The notes under the pieces were generated by a model. It ran no database searches and was not told where the DNA came from. It saw nothing but the letters and a program-made list of their open reading frames with translations. A stretch of DNA of 37,972 bases from an uncultured Flavihumibacter sp. Its GTDB lineage: Bacteria; Bacteroidota; Bacteroidia; Chitinophagales; Chitinophagaceae. This document shows positions 1 to 9,400 of the stretch, piece after piece. The position numbers and the translations under genes are program-made. The DNA lies in the NCBI GenBank assembly GCA_902168105.1, contig CABHOY010000001.1, positions 1 to 37,972 of the forward strand. The letters are read 5' to 3'. Numbering within the stretch: the first letter of the stretch is position 1; the number at the start of each line of letters is the position of its first letter.

Positions 1-122
1 AAAGTGATCTCATCATGGCTACGTCTGCCTCTGCTTATAATATTGCGTTCCATATTGCCAGTTTGATAGCTACAATATTATTCAGCCGTTTCCATTCGGG
101 CAAGACGCTCTATCTCGGGTGT
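1..122. other. Unassigned left edge next to the Argonaute relic
   Basis: No gene can be supported here. On the minus strand the PIWI-like reading frame stops at 123-125, and the DNA beyond it no longer resembles that family. A short minus-strand frame continues past the stop for about a dozen codons and stops again. A 54-codon plus-strand ORF at 15-179 overlaps the relic antisense and has no recognisable content. The abrupt loss of similarity near position 121 looks like a deletion or insertion junction, but only one side of it is visible. Confidence 0.5.
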
Positions 123-811
123 TTACGCACAACACGCATTTCTTGTATCAGAACTTCTATCATCAAGCTTGTATATTAACCCTAAATAGCAAACTCCATC
201 TCTAATATTCGCGAGTTTCCAAGGCCTACCTCCTGTTTTATAAAAAGCAGCAGTCGAAATAGTCCATGCCAAATGACCTTGTATTTTTGAAAAGTCTCTT
301 TTAGGAACTCCAAAGCCATTGAGGTATTCATTTGGTGCAATTGTACTTTCTCTTAATATCTGGGTTGGAATTGAGTAATGCAATAACCTAGCTTTTAGTT
401 GATTATGGAAATTTGCCTCGTATTTATAGGGTTCTGCCTCTTGGTTAATATTTTCAAAAAAGGAAGGTTGAGTAATGAATTTTTTGGCTGAAGCCTTTGT
501 TGTTGTTTTTTTCTCTACTATCAATTCTTTTTTAATGTAGAGTTTGGTCTGCAATATTGAAAAACTTCGTCTGGTATTATGATAAACCAAAGATCAGCAC
601 TAGCATCTTCATCTTTTGCAGCAATTATTTTGTCTGCAAATAGAGTTACAGTATTGTAAGTTCTATTATGTGTGTCTTCGTGATATAGAACCCTTCCTAT
701 TTCTGAGTCGCTTATTTCAATATGTAATATTCCTTTCTCATCCCACGGCATCCCGAATATAGCCTCGAATCCAGGAAAAAATGGTCGGGTTATGGGGTTA
801 CCGTGATAACT
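123..811 (-). pseudogene. Short prokaryotic Argonaute (MID-PIWI) gene fragment, frameshifted
   Basis: Two overlapping minus-strand frames together read like the MID and early PIWI part of a short prokaryotic Argonaute. The upstream piece (811 to about 530) contains RPFFPGFEAIFGM, YNTVTLFADKIIAAK and LWFIIIPDEVFQYCRPNS. The downstream piece (about 530 to 123) contains PTQILREST, HLAWTISTAAFYKTGGRPWK, IRDGVCYLGLIYK and ends NACCA. They join if one A is restored in the six-A tract (plus-strand T run 528-533), giving TLKKELIVEKK. About 80 N-terminal residues and the rest of PIWI, which normally follows ACCA, are missing. An in-frame stop at 812-814 closes the frame upstream, and no APAZ partner gene (TIR, Sir2 or nuclease) is visible. 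Intact members act with such partners in guide-directed abortive defence; this copy should be dead. Family assignment is by remembered motifs. Confidence 0.8.
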
Positions 812-960
812 TTAAAAACTACTCCACCGCTCAAGCTGAAGAGCTGATAAACACGATCAAGGCATTTACAACAATAGGGTTGACCATATTAAGCCAGCGG
901 GGTTCTTCCGCCAAAATAATTGACTTACCCAATATTGAATACGAAAAGAAAATAGCATGA
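781..960 (+). CDS. Small protein (59 aa) coupled to the serine recombinase
   Basis: An ORF of 59 codons starts at ATG 781, preceded by a purine-rich AGGAAAA, and ends with a TGA that overlaps the recombinase ATG as ATGA at 957-960. That overlap suggests translational coupling and a two-gene operon. The product has a helical centre (STAQAEELINTIKAFTTIGLTIL) and no domain I can name. Small proteins in this position are, as I recall, seen with Bacteroidota serine recombinases, where an accessory or regulatory role is possible but unproven. Its first codons overlap the upstream end of the Argonaute relic antisense, so the relic may already end near 805. The ATGA overlap is the main reason to accept it. 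Confidence 0.5.
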   Translation: MVGLWGYRDNFKNYSTAQAEELINTIKAFTTIGLTILSQRGSSAKIIDLPNIEYEKKIA

Positions 961-2576
961 ACCCAGGATTATCCCTTTTTGATTCTTTCGCTAAAGGAAA
1001 GAAAGCGCAGACTGCGCGTAATAATAACTGTGTTATTTATACCCGTGTTTCGACCAAGGAGCAGGCTGACAACAATATGAGTTTAGGTACCCAACGTAAG
1101 GCATGTGAACAATATGCAACGAAAGGCGGCTTGAATATCAAAGGGTATTTTGGCGGAACCTATGAAAGTGCCAGGACAGACGAACGCCGTGAATTTAATA
1201 AGATGCTGGCTTTCGTGAAGAAGAGCAAAGAGAAGATAGCCCATATTATCGTATATAGTGTTGACCGGTTCAGCCGTTCGGGTACGAACGCCATGTATAT
1301 TGCCGATCAGCTTAAAAAGCAAGGTATAATCGTTTATGCCGTCACGCAGCCTACAGATGCATCAACAGCCAGTGGTGCATTGCAACAAAATATCCAATTC
1401 ATATTTAGTGAATATGATAATCAGCTGAGACGTGAAAAATGTATGGCAGGAGTGAGGGAGAAGTTATTCATGGGTATCTGGTGCGCTCCGCCGCCTATGG
1501 GATATGATATCGTCAGACGGGAGGGAAAGAAGACTTACGCATTAAATAAAACCGGTAAGTTGATAGGGATGGGGTTTCATTGGAAGGCTACCGGAGTTAC
1601 TAATGAGGAAGTCAGGCTGCGATTGTCGGCTTTAGGCTTGCATCTTACCAAACAGCGGTTGTCCGACATATTGAGGAATCCTTTTTATTGTGGGTTAGTC
1701 GTTCATAAGGCATTAGAGGGAGCTGTAATTGAGGGTATTCAGGAGAAAGCCGTATCCAGGGAATTGTTTTTGAAGGTCAATGGCATCCTCTCTAGTCATC
1801 ATCAGGGATATACAGTACAATCTGAGAATGACGTTATCCCATTAAAACGCTTTCTGAAATGCGATGAGTGTGGCAGCTACCTGAGAGGGTATAAGGCATA
1901 CAAGAATCAGAAATACTATTATAAGTGTAATACGCCCGGCTGCAAATGCAATAAGCGGGTAGATAGTCTTCATGAAACATTCAGGAAATTACTGGCAGCT
2001 TTTTCCCTGGGTGTAAATGAGGATTACCGGCAGCTTATAAAAATGCAGGTGATCGCCACTTATAATCAACACACCCAAGAAAGCCGGGAGCAGGAAAAAA
2101 TGTTCGTAGAGAAAATAGCAGAGATCGACAAAAAGATAAAACGTCTTAGAGAGCGTCACGCTAATGAGGAGATAGACCGGGATTTATATGAGGAGTTCAC
2201 TACAAAACTTATTAAAGAACGTAAGGCAATCGCAGATGAATTGGCAAAAACAGGAAATGAGGTGTCGAACCTAGACAAATGTGTCGATGCGATTATAAAC
2301 TACGCCTCCAACCTCGCCATCACATGGGATTTAGCAGCCTACGCCGAAAAACAGCAACTTCAATTTTTACTCTTTCCTGAAGGAATGTCCTACAACCGGA
2401 AAAACGACCAGTGTCGAACCTCCCGCGTAAATGAAGTCTTCCTTGGCATCGCCCGCCACGCCCACGAATTGCCCCAAATAAAAACGGAGATAATACTTTC
2501 GTACTATCTCCGTCCGTGTTGGTACCGCGTACGGGAGTCGAACCCGTCATTCCTCCGTGAAAGGGAGGCGTCTTAG
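957..2576 (+). CDS. Large serine recombinase (site-specific integrase)
   Basis: A 539-residue serine recombinase that would insert or excise mobile DNA. The N-terminal resolvase domain (about residues 24-175) shows YTRVSTKEQ with the likely nucleophile Ser32 and the conserved YSVDRFSRSG. A Recombinase domain follows (about 175-275), then a zinc ribbon (about 295-345) with CDEC and later cysteines, then a coiled coil (about 380-440), the usual order for large serine integrases. The family-like part ends near ARHAHEL (about residue 506). The last 30 or so residues are read from the tRNA-Glu terminator and antisense through the 3' half of the tRNA gene. I infer that integration at this site replaced the original 3' end of the gene with host sequence. 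It lies downstream of, and overlaps by 4 nt, a 59-codon ORF. The element's other end is not visible. Confidence 0.9.
   Translation: MNPGLSLFDSFAKGKKAQTARNNNCVIYTRVSTKEQADNNMSLGTQRKACEQYATKGGLNIKGYFGGTYESARTDERREFNKMLAFVKKSKEKIAHIIVYSVDRFSRSGTNAMYIADQLKKQGIIVYAVTQPTDASTASGALQQNIQFIFSEYDNQLRREKCMAGVREKLFMGIWCAPPPMGYDIVRREGKKTYALNKTGKLIGMGFHWKATGVTNEEVRLRLSALGLHLTKQRLSDILRNPFYCGLVVHKALEGAVIEGIQEKAVSRELFLKVNGILSSHHQGYTVQSENDVIPLKRFLKCDECGSYLRGYKAYKNQKYYYKCNTPGCKCNKRVDSLHETFRKLLAAFSLGVNEDYRQLIKMQVIATYNQHTQESREQEKMFVEKIAEIDKKIKRLRERHANEEIDRDLYEEFTTKLIKERKAIADELAKTGNEVSNLDKCVDAIINYASNLAITWDLAAYAEKQQLQFLLFPEGMSYNRKNDQCRTSRVNEVFLGIARHAHELPQIKTEIILSYYLRPCWYRVRESNPSFLREREAS
2476..2513 (-). terminator. 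Terminator of tRNA-Glu
   Basis: Read on the minus strand, a 9-bp perfect stem (arms 2505-2513 and 2484-2492, ACGGAGATA type) with a further inner stem is followed by a T-rich run. It sits 8 nt beyond the tRNA 3' end, as expected for a tRNA terminator. It also lies inside the recombinase reading frame. Confidence 0.8.
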
Positions 2577-2594
2577 CCGATTGACCAACGCGGC
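2521..2594 (-). tRNA. tRNA-Glu (anticodon TTC)
   Basis: The minus strand folds into a cloverleaf. The acceptor stem GCCGCGT pairs with ACGCGGT (first pair G-U). The anticodon stem CCTCC/GGAGG encloses the loop CTTTCAC, giving anticodon TTC for glutamate codons. The T arm is ACGGG, TTCGACT, CCCGT. The discriminator base is A, followed by CC. It has its own promoter at 2635-2665 and a terminator at 2476-2513. The recombinase gene of the neighbouring element ends inside it on the opposite strand, so this tRNA region appears to be the attachment site. Confidence 0.95.
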
Positions 2595-2634
2595 TAATCC
2601 CCTCTTTGACATGCTCTCCATGTTTAGAGGACTG

Positions 2635-2665
2635 CAAAGGTAATCGCTATTTTGAAATTTTCAAA
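2635..2665 (-). promoter_or_regulatory. Bacteroidota-type promoter for tRNA-Glu
   Basis: Read on the minus strand, TTTG (2662-2665) and TACCTTTG (2635-2642) are separated by exactly 19 nt, matching the Bacteroidota -33/-7 consensus. The start site would be near 2628, about 35 nt before the tRNA. Confidence 0.75.
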
Positions 2666-2691
2666 AAAAAGTTGCTTAACTTAAATTTATA

Positions 2692-2722
2692 TTGCTTTAT
2701 CCCGCTATAGCTTGTAAATTCG
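2692..2722 (+). promoter_or_regulatory. Possible gapA promoter
   Basis: TTG (2692-2694) and TAAATTCG (2715-2722) are 20 nt apart and about 40 nt before the gapA ATG. The -7 element departs from TAnnTTTG by one base, so this is only a candidate. Confidence 0.3.
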
Positions 2723-2761
2723 CTACTCAATTTTTTTCAATCTCAACAAACTCAGTGTAAA

Positions 2762-3778
2762 ATGGGAACTACTCTTAAAATCGGTATTAATGGTTTTGGT
2801 CGTATTGGCCGCTTAGTATACCGTCAGATCTACAAGATGCCAGGTATAGACGTGGTAGCTATTAATGACCTTACAAGTCCCGCTGTATTAGCTCACCTGC
2901 TGAAGTACGATTCTGCACAAGGTCGTTTCGATTCAGAAGTTAAACATTCTGATAACGCCATCACCGTTGACGGTAATGAAGTAAAAATATACGCACAGAG
3001 AGATCCTTCACAAATTCCCTGGAAAGAGCATGGTATTGATGTGGTAATTGAGTCTACAGGTTTCTTTGCAGACAAAGATAAAGCAGCCGCTCACCTGACT
3101 GCAGGCGCTAAGAGAGTAGTAATCTCTGCTCCTGCTACCGGCGATCTGAAAACAGTAGTTTTCAACGTAAACCATGACATCCTGGATGGTAGCGAAACTA
3201 TCATTTCCTGCGCTTCATGTACTACAAACTGTCTGGCGCCAATGGCCAAAGTACTGAACGATACTTACGGTATCGAAATGGGTACTATGACAACTATCCA
3301 CGCTTACACCAACGACCAGAATACCCTGGACGCTCCTCACCCGAAAGGTGACCTGCGCCGTGCACGTGCAGCTGCCGCTAACATCGTTCCTAACAGCACT
3401 GGTGCTGCTAAAGCGATCGGTCTGGTACTGCCTGCCCTGAAAGGTAAACTGGATGGTTCCGCACAGCGTGTTCCAACCATCACAGGTTCTTTGACTGAAC
3501 TGGTTACCGTTCTGAATAAGAAAACAAGTGTTGAAGAAATCAACGCTGCTATGAAAGCCGCTTCCAACGAATCTTTCGGTTATACTGAAGATGAAATCGT
3601 AAGCAGCGACATTATCGGTATCTCTTACGGATCCCTGTTTGATGCTACACAGACCAAGATCGTTGCTGTGGGCGACAAACAACTGGTTAAAACCGTATCC
3701 TGGTACGATAACGAAATGAGCTATGTATCCCAGCTGGTACGTACTGTTAAGTACTTCGCCGGTCTGATCAGCAAATAA
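2762..3778 (+). CDS. gapA: Glyceraldehyde-3-phosphate dehydrogenase
   Basis: Catalyses NAD-dependent oxidation and phosphorylation of glyceraldehyde 3-phosphate to 1,3-bisphosphoglycerate in cytoplasmic glycolysis. The 338 residues match the usual family length. The Rossmann fold starts with [10 protein letters not shown] (about residues 8-17), and the Asp in VVAINDL fits NAD preference. The active site SCASCTTNC places the catalytic cysteine at residue 153. Later family segments WYDNEMSYV and the C-terminal helix are present. It is followed by phosphoglycerate kinase, the next enzyme of the pathway, after 116 nt that contain an inverted repeat. The start is unambiguous. Confidence 0.97.
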   Translation: MGTTLKIGINGFGRIGRLVYRQIYKMPGIDVVAINDLTSPAVLAHLLKYDSAQGRFDSEVKHSDNAITVDGNEVKIYAQRDPSQIPWKEHGIDVVIESTGFFADKDKAAAHLTAGAKRVVISAPATGDLKTVVFNVNHDILDGSETIISCASCTTNCLAPMAKVLNDTYGIEMGTMTTIHAYTNDQNTLDAPHPKGDLRRARAAAANIVPNSTGAAKAIGLVLPALKGKLDGSAQRVPTITGSLTELVTVLNKKTSVEEINAAMKAASNESFGYTEDEIVSSDIIGISYGSLFDATQTKIVAVGDKQLVKTVSWYDNEMSYVSQLVRTVKYFAGLISK

Positions 3779-3808
3779 GCTTATTGCTATACTGTAAGTG
3801 GTGAATGG

Positions 3809-3848
3809 TAAATGGTGATAACACGCACCGTTCACTGTTCACCATTTA
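3809..3848 (+). repeat. Inverted repeat between gapA and pgk
   Basis: Perfect 10-bp arms TAAATGGTGA (3809-3818) and TCACCATTTA (3839-3848) flank a 20-nt loop. The surrounding GTGAATGG/TTCACTG words make a longer imperfect hairpin. An AT-rich TATATTTTATT follows, so it could weaken read-through from gapA or stabilise its 3' end. Confidence 0.6.
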
Positions 3849-3894
3849 TATTTTATTCTCAGATCACTTCTCCCATCTTTTAAAATATTACAAA

Positions 3895-5091
3895 ATGAGT
3901 CAATTCTCCGACTTCAATTTTAACGGCCATAAAGCTGTTGTGCGCGTAGATTTCAACGTGCCTCTGAACGATAAATATGAGATCACTGACGATACCCGTA
4001 TGACGGCTGCCGTGCCTACTATCAAGAAGATCCTGAAAGATGGCGGCAGCGTGATACTGATGTCTCACCTGGGGCGTCCGAAAGATGGTCCTACCGAGAA
4101 GTATTCCCTGAAACACCTGGTTTACCACCTGGTGAAACTGCTGGACGGTATTACCGTGAAATTTGCTGAAGACTGTATCGGTCCCGTAGCAGAAGAAGCA
4201 GCAGCTAACCTGCAGGCTGGAGAAGTGCTCCTGCTGGAAAACCTGCGTTTCTATAAAGAAGAAGAGAAAGGTGACAAAGCCTTTGCTGAAAAACTGTCTA
4301 AGCTGGGTGATGTATATGTGAACGATGCCTTTGGTACCGCTCACCGTGCACACGCTTCTACAGCTGTTATCGCTCAGTTCTATGCTGCCGGCAAACGTAT
4401 GTTCGGTTTACTGATGGAAGCTGAAGTTGGTAACGCTGAAAAAGTATTGAACGGCTCATCAAAACCTTTCACTGCTATCCTGGGTGGTGCTAAAGTGAGC
4501 GATAAGATCCTGATCATTGAAAACCTGATGGAAAAAGCTAACAACATCATCGTTGGTGGCGGTATGGCATATACCTTCCTGAAAGCACAGGGTAAAGAGA
4601 TCGGTAACTCCCTCTGCGAGAACGAAAAACTGGACCTGGCGCTGGAACTGCTGGCAAAAGCAAAAGCAAAAGGCGTGCAGCTGATCCTGCCCGTGGATTC
4701 AGTTGCTGCAGATAAATTTGCAGCCGATGCCAATACCCAGATCGTTAGCAATGACAACATCCCAGCAGGATGGATGGGACTGGACATAGGCGAAAAATCA
4801 GTAGCCCTGTTCAGCGAAACGATCCAGCAGTCAAAAACTATCCTGTGGAATGGTCCAATGGGTGTTTTTGAAATGAAGGCTTTCCAGAATGGTACCAAAG
4901 CAGTAGCTGACGCTATCGTAGCTGCAACTGCACAAGGCGCATTCTCCCTGGTAGGCGGTGGCGACTCCGTGGCTGCTGTAAACCAGTTTGGCCTGGCTGA
5001 AAAAGTTAGTTATGTATCTACCGGCGGTGGTGCTATGCTGGAATTCTTTGAAGGTAAAGACCTTCCTGGTATTTCCGCTATAAAAGGATAA
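3895..5091 (+). CDS. pgk: Phosphoglycerate kinase
   Basis: Transfers the acyl phosphate of 1,3-bisphosphoglycerate to ADP, the first ATP-yielding step of glycolysis, in the cytoplasm. From the ATG at 3895 the protein has 398 residues, normal for the family. A longer frame from 3805 lies within the intergenic inverted repeat and was not used. Family signatures are in order: [63 protein letters not shown], and the C-terminal nucleotide loop GGGDSVAAV. It follows gapA and ends at a strong hairpin, consistent with a two-gene glycolytic unit. Confidence 0.97.
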   Translation: MSQFSDFNFNGHKAVVRVDFNVPLNDKYEITDDTRMTAAVPTIKKILKDGGSVILMSHLGRPKDGPTEKYSLKHLVYHLVKLLDGITVKFAEDCIGPVAEEAAANLQAGEVLLLENLRFYKEEEKGDKAFAEKLSKLGDVYVNDAFGTAHRAHASTAVIAQFYAAGKRMFGLLMEAEVGNAEKVLNGSSKPFTAILGGAKVSDKILIIENLMEKANNIIVGGGMAYTFLKAQGKEIGNSLCENEKLDLALELLAKAKAKGVQLILPVDSVAADKFAADANTQIVSNDNIPAGWMGLDIGEKSVALFSETIQQSKTILWNGPMGVFEMKAFQNGTKAVADAIVAATAQGAFSLVGGGDSVAAVNQFGLAEKVSYVSTGGGAMLEFFEGKDLPGISAIKG

Positions 5092-5112
5092 TCACTGCAT
5101 AACATATTAAAG

Positions 5113-5160
5113 AACGCTTGGCGTTGTGTGCAAATAGCACTCAGCGTTAAGCGTTTTTTT
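5113..5160 (+). terminator. Rho-independent terminator after pgk
   Basis: Outer arms AACGCTT and AAGCGTT, an imperfect inner stem and seven Ts lie 20 nt after the pgk stop. Confidence 0.85.
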
Positions 5161-5173
5161 GTATCTTGACTTT

Positions 5174-6436
5174 ATGAGTAAACTTTTCAGGCATCTATAC
5201 TTCCAGGTTATCGTTGCCATTATCCTTGGCATACTCGCCGGAGCCCTATTCCCTTCTGTAGCCGCCACCGGCAAATTAATGAGCGAAATGTTCATTAACC
5301 TCATCAAAATGTTGATAGCTCCCATCATCTTCCTGACCATCGTACTGGGTATCGCCCGCATGGGTGACATGAAAAAAGTTGGACGGGTAGGAGGGAAGGC
5401 CATCCTGTACTTTGAGATCGTTACTACACTTGCCATCGTTATCGGGCTGTTCGTGGCCAACGTGTTAAAGCCAGGTGTGGGAAGAGCTTTTCAGAATATT
5501 AATACCGCTGCTGTAGCGAAGTACCAGGAACAGGCAGCAGAATTTAAATGGTCGGAGTTCCTCATGCATATCGTTCCTTCCAATGTGATAGACTCCTTCG
5601 CAAAAGGAGACATCCTGCAAGTATTGATCTTCGCCATATTATTTGGTTACGGACTGACCAAAATGAAAAGCGCAGGTGCCTCATTGCTCATCACTTTCGA
5701 GAAATTGTCAGAAGTATTTTTCAATATCCTGAAATTTATCATGCGCCTGGCCCCACTGGGTGCTTTCGGCGGAATGGCCTATACTGTCGGCAGTTTCGGA
5801 CTGGAGTCTTTATACCCTATGCTGAAACTAATGGGCTGCGTATACCTCACCATGTTCTTGTTCATAGGAGTAGTACTGGCAGGAATTGCACGCATCTATA
5901 ATTTCAGTCTGTGGCATTACCTTAAATTTATCCGTAATGAAATATTGATCGTACTGGGCACCTCCTCTTCTGAGTCGGCGCTACCGGGACTAATGGCACG
6001 ACTGGAGGAACTGGGATGCGCCAGGGAAGTAGTGGGGCTGGTGGTGCCCGCAGGTTATTCCTTCAACCTGGATGGCACAAGTATCTATCTTTCTATGGCT
6101 GTAATATTTCTGGCTCAAGTCTATGGTGTAAATTTGGACATCTGGCAGGAGCTGACCATCATAGGTATATTGATGATAACCTCAAAAGGAGCTGCCGGTA
6201 TTACCGGTAGCGGATTTATTGTACTGGCATCAACACTTACTGCTATTAAGGTAATTCCTGTAGAGGGATTAGGCATCCTGATCGGCGTAGACCGTTTTAT
6301 GTCTGAGGCCCGCGCTATTACTAATCTTATTGGAAATGGCGTGGCTACGATCGTGATGGCTAAAAGTGAGAATGCTTTTGACGAAGGGAAATACCAGGCT
6401 GTTGCCGGTGTCAGCAAAAGGTATAAAATAATTTAA
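5174..6436 (+). CDS. dctA: Dicarboxylate/amino acid:cation symporter (DctA-like)
   Basis: An inner-membrane secondary transporter of the DAACS family that takes up C4-dicarboxylates or acidic amino acids with cations. The 420 residues (ATG 5174 chosen; an upstream TTG lies in the terminator tail) form about eight hydrophobic segments plus re-entrant loops. Signature pieces are TSSSESALPGL (hairpin 1), AGYSFNLDGTSIYL, TSKGAAGITGSGFIVL (hairpin 2) and GVDRFMSEARAITNLIGNGVATIVMAK, the last very close to DctA proteins. Exact substrate cannot be read from sequence. It starts only 14 nt after the pgk terminator and lies 15 nt before the sensor kinase gene, suggesting co-transcription with the kinase. 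Confidence 0.85.
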   Translation: MSKLFRHLYFQVIVAIILGILAGALFPSVAATGKLMSEMFINLIKMLIAPIIFLTIVLGIARMGDMKKVGRVGGKAILYFEIVTTLAIVIGLFVANVLKPGVGRAFQNINTAAVAKYQEQAAEFKWSEFLMHIVPSNVIDSFAKGDILQVLIFAILFGYGLTKMKSAGASLLITFEKLSEVFFNILKFIMRLAPLGAFGGMAYTVGSFGLESLYPMLKLMGCVYLTMFLFIGVVLAGIARIYNFSLWHYLKFIRNEILIVLGTSSSESALPGLMARLEELGCAREVVGLVVPAGYSFNLDGTSIYLSMAVIFLAQVYGVNLDIWQELTIIGILMITSKGAAGITGSGFIVLASTLTAIKVIPVEGLGILIGVDRFMSEARAITNLIGNGVATIVMAKSENAFDEGKYQAVAGVSKRYKII

Positions 6437-6451
6437 CGCTTTCACCACTTA

Positions 6452-9400
6452 ATGAAACTGCATTTGTCGAAACGTTTATCTGTCTCAGTCCTGCTGTTAT
6501 GGCTGATGGCATGGTATTGTTCACCTGTGCAGGCACAGGGCACCGCTTATACTTTTTCGCACCTGGACCGTAAAGATGGTCTGGCGAGTAATCACGTCTC
6601 CGCCATATTGCAGGATAGCAAGGGCTTTATATGGATAGCCAGTACTGCCCTGCAACGTTATGACGGGATCAACCTGGTAACTATCGCCAGTTTTGATAAG
6701 GTGCCGGGATCTATCTATTACGATGATATCTGTCTTTGTGAAGACAATAAAGGACGCATCTGGATGGGCGCTCCCGATAATATCAGGTACTACGATCCGG
6801 CAACATCAGGTGTAGCTGTACTGAAGATCGACATTCTGCCATCTATACATGGAAACCTCAATTGCAGCCGTATCATCCAGGACCATGCAGGTGTGATATG
6901 GGCCACCACACAGGAAGGGCTGCTGAAATACGATGAGGAAAACCGCCTTTTTATCAAACCTCCCAATATTCCCGAAGCCATACGGGGAGACCTGTACAGC
7001 ACGATCATTGAAGATGCGAAGGGAAACCTGTGGATCAGTGGCCGCAGTGGTATCTACATGCTTGAGCCTTCCCGTAAACATCTTTATTACTGGCAGGATA
7101 ATCCTGGGAATCATCCGCTGCTCTCCATCAGGAGCAGTGTCAGGAAATTTCATATAGACCGCAAGCAACGTATGTGGGTAGCCGCCAGGGGAGGTGATAC
7201 GCTTTACCAATATCAACCGGAAACCCGTCAGCTGAGGGCCTTCTCTTTTTCATTGCCCTCCGGTGATGGAAATATGGTGACCGATATTATCGCCGACAGG
7301 GAAATGAATATCTGGGTAGCTACAGCAAACGGCGGCATCTATCGATTCAATGAACATACCGGCAAATTTGATACGAACATCCGGGCGAATAACGGAGATG
7401 ATCAAAGCCTGCATTATGATTTCGAGGTGAATTGTTTCCTCAATGACCGTAATGGCCGCCTTTGGGTGGGAACGGATCTTGGCATTAATATCCTCAACAT
7501 GCCGGACAACTCCTTCCGGATCATGGATCACCGCACTATCTTCAAGGGAACTGAAGACCGCTTGCCCAGAGCAGAAGTGACAGGTTTATTCCAGGATAGC
7601 TGGGGGAATATCTATGCCGGTTACTGGGGGAAAGGTTTCAGCTGGTTTGATCCTTCACTGCGTTTTAAAGCACATTTCCTGCATGATGCCAAAAGCCCTG
7701 CTTATCAGTTACCGGAGGAACGTAGCCTGGTTTGGAGTTTTGCCCAGATGCCCGACGGAAAGGTGCTGGTAGGACAGGAAAATGGCCGGTTGTCAGTATT
7801 TGATCCGGAGAAAGGCAGATTCGTGAACCACTATCATTCTCCTGCATTTGGAGACCAAACCCTAATGACCATGCTGCCGGAAAAGGATACTGCGGTATGG
7901 ATAGGTTTGTATAAAAGAGGATTGGTGCGATGGGACACACGTACCAACGATTTCGTGCGTTACCCCGGATTACTGGAATATGTAAATCGGCCGATAACTA
8001 TCATGGACGTAGCCCGTCAGCATGATTCGCTACTGTGGATGGCTTCGAGTGACGCAGGACTGATCCGCTTCAATATAAAAACAGGCAAAGTAAGCAGTTC
8101 CAGGATCTTCCTGCAGGATAAGCTATCAGTCAGTAATATTACCTGTATTGAATTTCTGGACGACAGTACCCTGATAGCAGGAACTGATCATGGCCTCTGG
8201 ATCTATAACACCAGCCAGGGAACGGGACGGCCTTTAATGATCAACGGCGCGCTCTTCGATGAGTGGGTGCTGAACCTGCAGGTGATAGGCTCGACAGGGG
8301 TATGGTTCACTACCCAGTATGGTTTTTACAGGTTCAACAAACCACAGGGAACACTTGAAACATTTGTTCAGACAGGAGATATAATTGACAATAACCGGAA
8401 GGTGCGCCGTTCGGTAAGCCAGTTACGGGATGGCCGTTTGATGGTAGGGGCTTCAGATCATTTTGTGATCTTCGACCCTGCAGCGCTTCAGGTGGCGCCA
8501 CCACCGCCCGATGTGACCATTCTGGGTCTCAGGGCAATGGACAGTGTGGTAAACATCGGAGCGGAACGCGGCCGCTATACGCCTGTTACACTATCGCACC
8601 GGCAGAACTTTATCAGCATAGAATTCAAAAGTCTGCAATATCATCATGAGTCAGTAGGGTACCTGTACCAGATGGAAGGAGTAGATGAAGAGTGGGTAAA
8701 GGCAGAAGGATTACTGATAGCCAGGTATACCAATCTTGCGCCAGGCAGCTACAGGTTTAAGGTACGCAGTGTGAATGCCGCCGGAACATTTTCATCGGGT
8801 GTGACTACGCTTACGATCAACATATTGCCGGCATTCTGGCAAACAGCCTGGTTCCGTATTTTATGTGCGCTGCTGATCATTGTGCTGATCTATATCTATT
8901 TTAAGCTGCGGGTGAACGCTGTTAAGAAGGAAGCACGCCGCCGGGCAGTGATACAGCAACAGATCGCCCAGCTGGAGATGAAAGCGCTCCGCGCACAGAT
9001 GAACCCTCACTTTATTTTCAATGCCCTGAATTCTATCCAGACGTTCATGATGAAACGGGAAACAGAGCAGGCATTGTCCTATCTGAGCCGTTTTGCAAGG
9101 CTGATCAGGAATGTACTGGACAATTCGCAGTTAAACAGTATTCCTATTTCAAAGGAGCTGAAGATGCTGGAGAACTATCTTGAACTTGAAAAGCTGCGCT
9201 TTGGAGACCAGTTCACTTATAATATCACGGTAGACGATACACTGGATCCCGATTTCACGGATATTCCAACTATGATCCTGCAGCCGTTTGTAGAGAATGC
9301 TATCTGGCACGGGTTATTGCATAAAAAAGATGACGGGCGGCTGTCCATTACTTTCTATGAACGGAAGGGGAGCCTGCTGTGTGTGATAGAAGATAATGGC

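Noticed and set aside
15..179. A 54-codon plus-strand ORF at the left edge
   Set aside because: No start context or recognisable protein features, and it overlaps the Argonaute relic antisense.
123..811. A working Argonaute defence system
   Set aside because: Both ends of the gene are missing, there is a frameshift, and no partner gene is visible.
3215..3835. A 206-codon minus-strand frame opposite gapA
   Set aside because: It is an antisense shadow of a well-supported glycolytic gene and runs into the intergenic inverted repeat.
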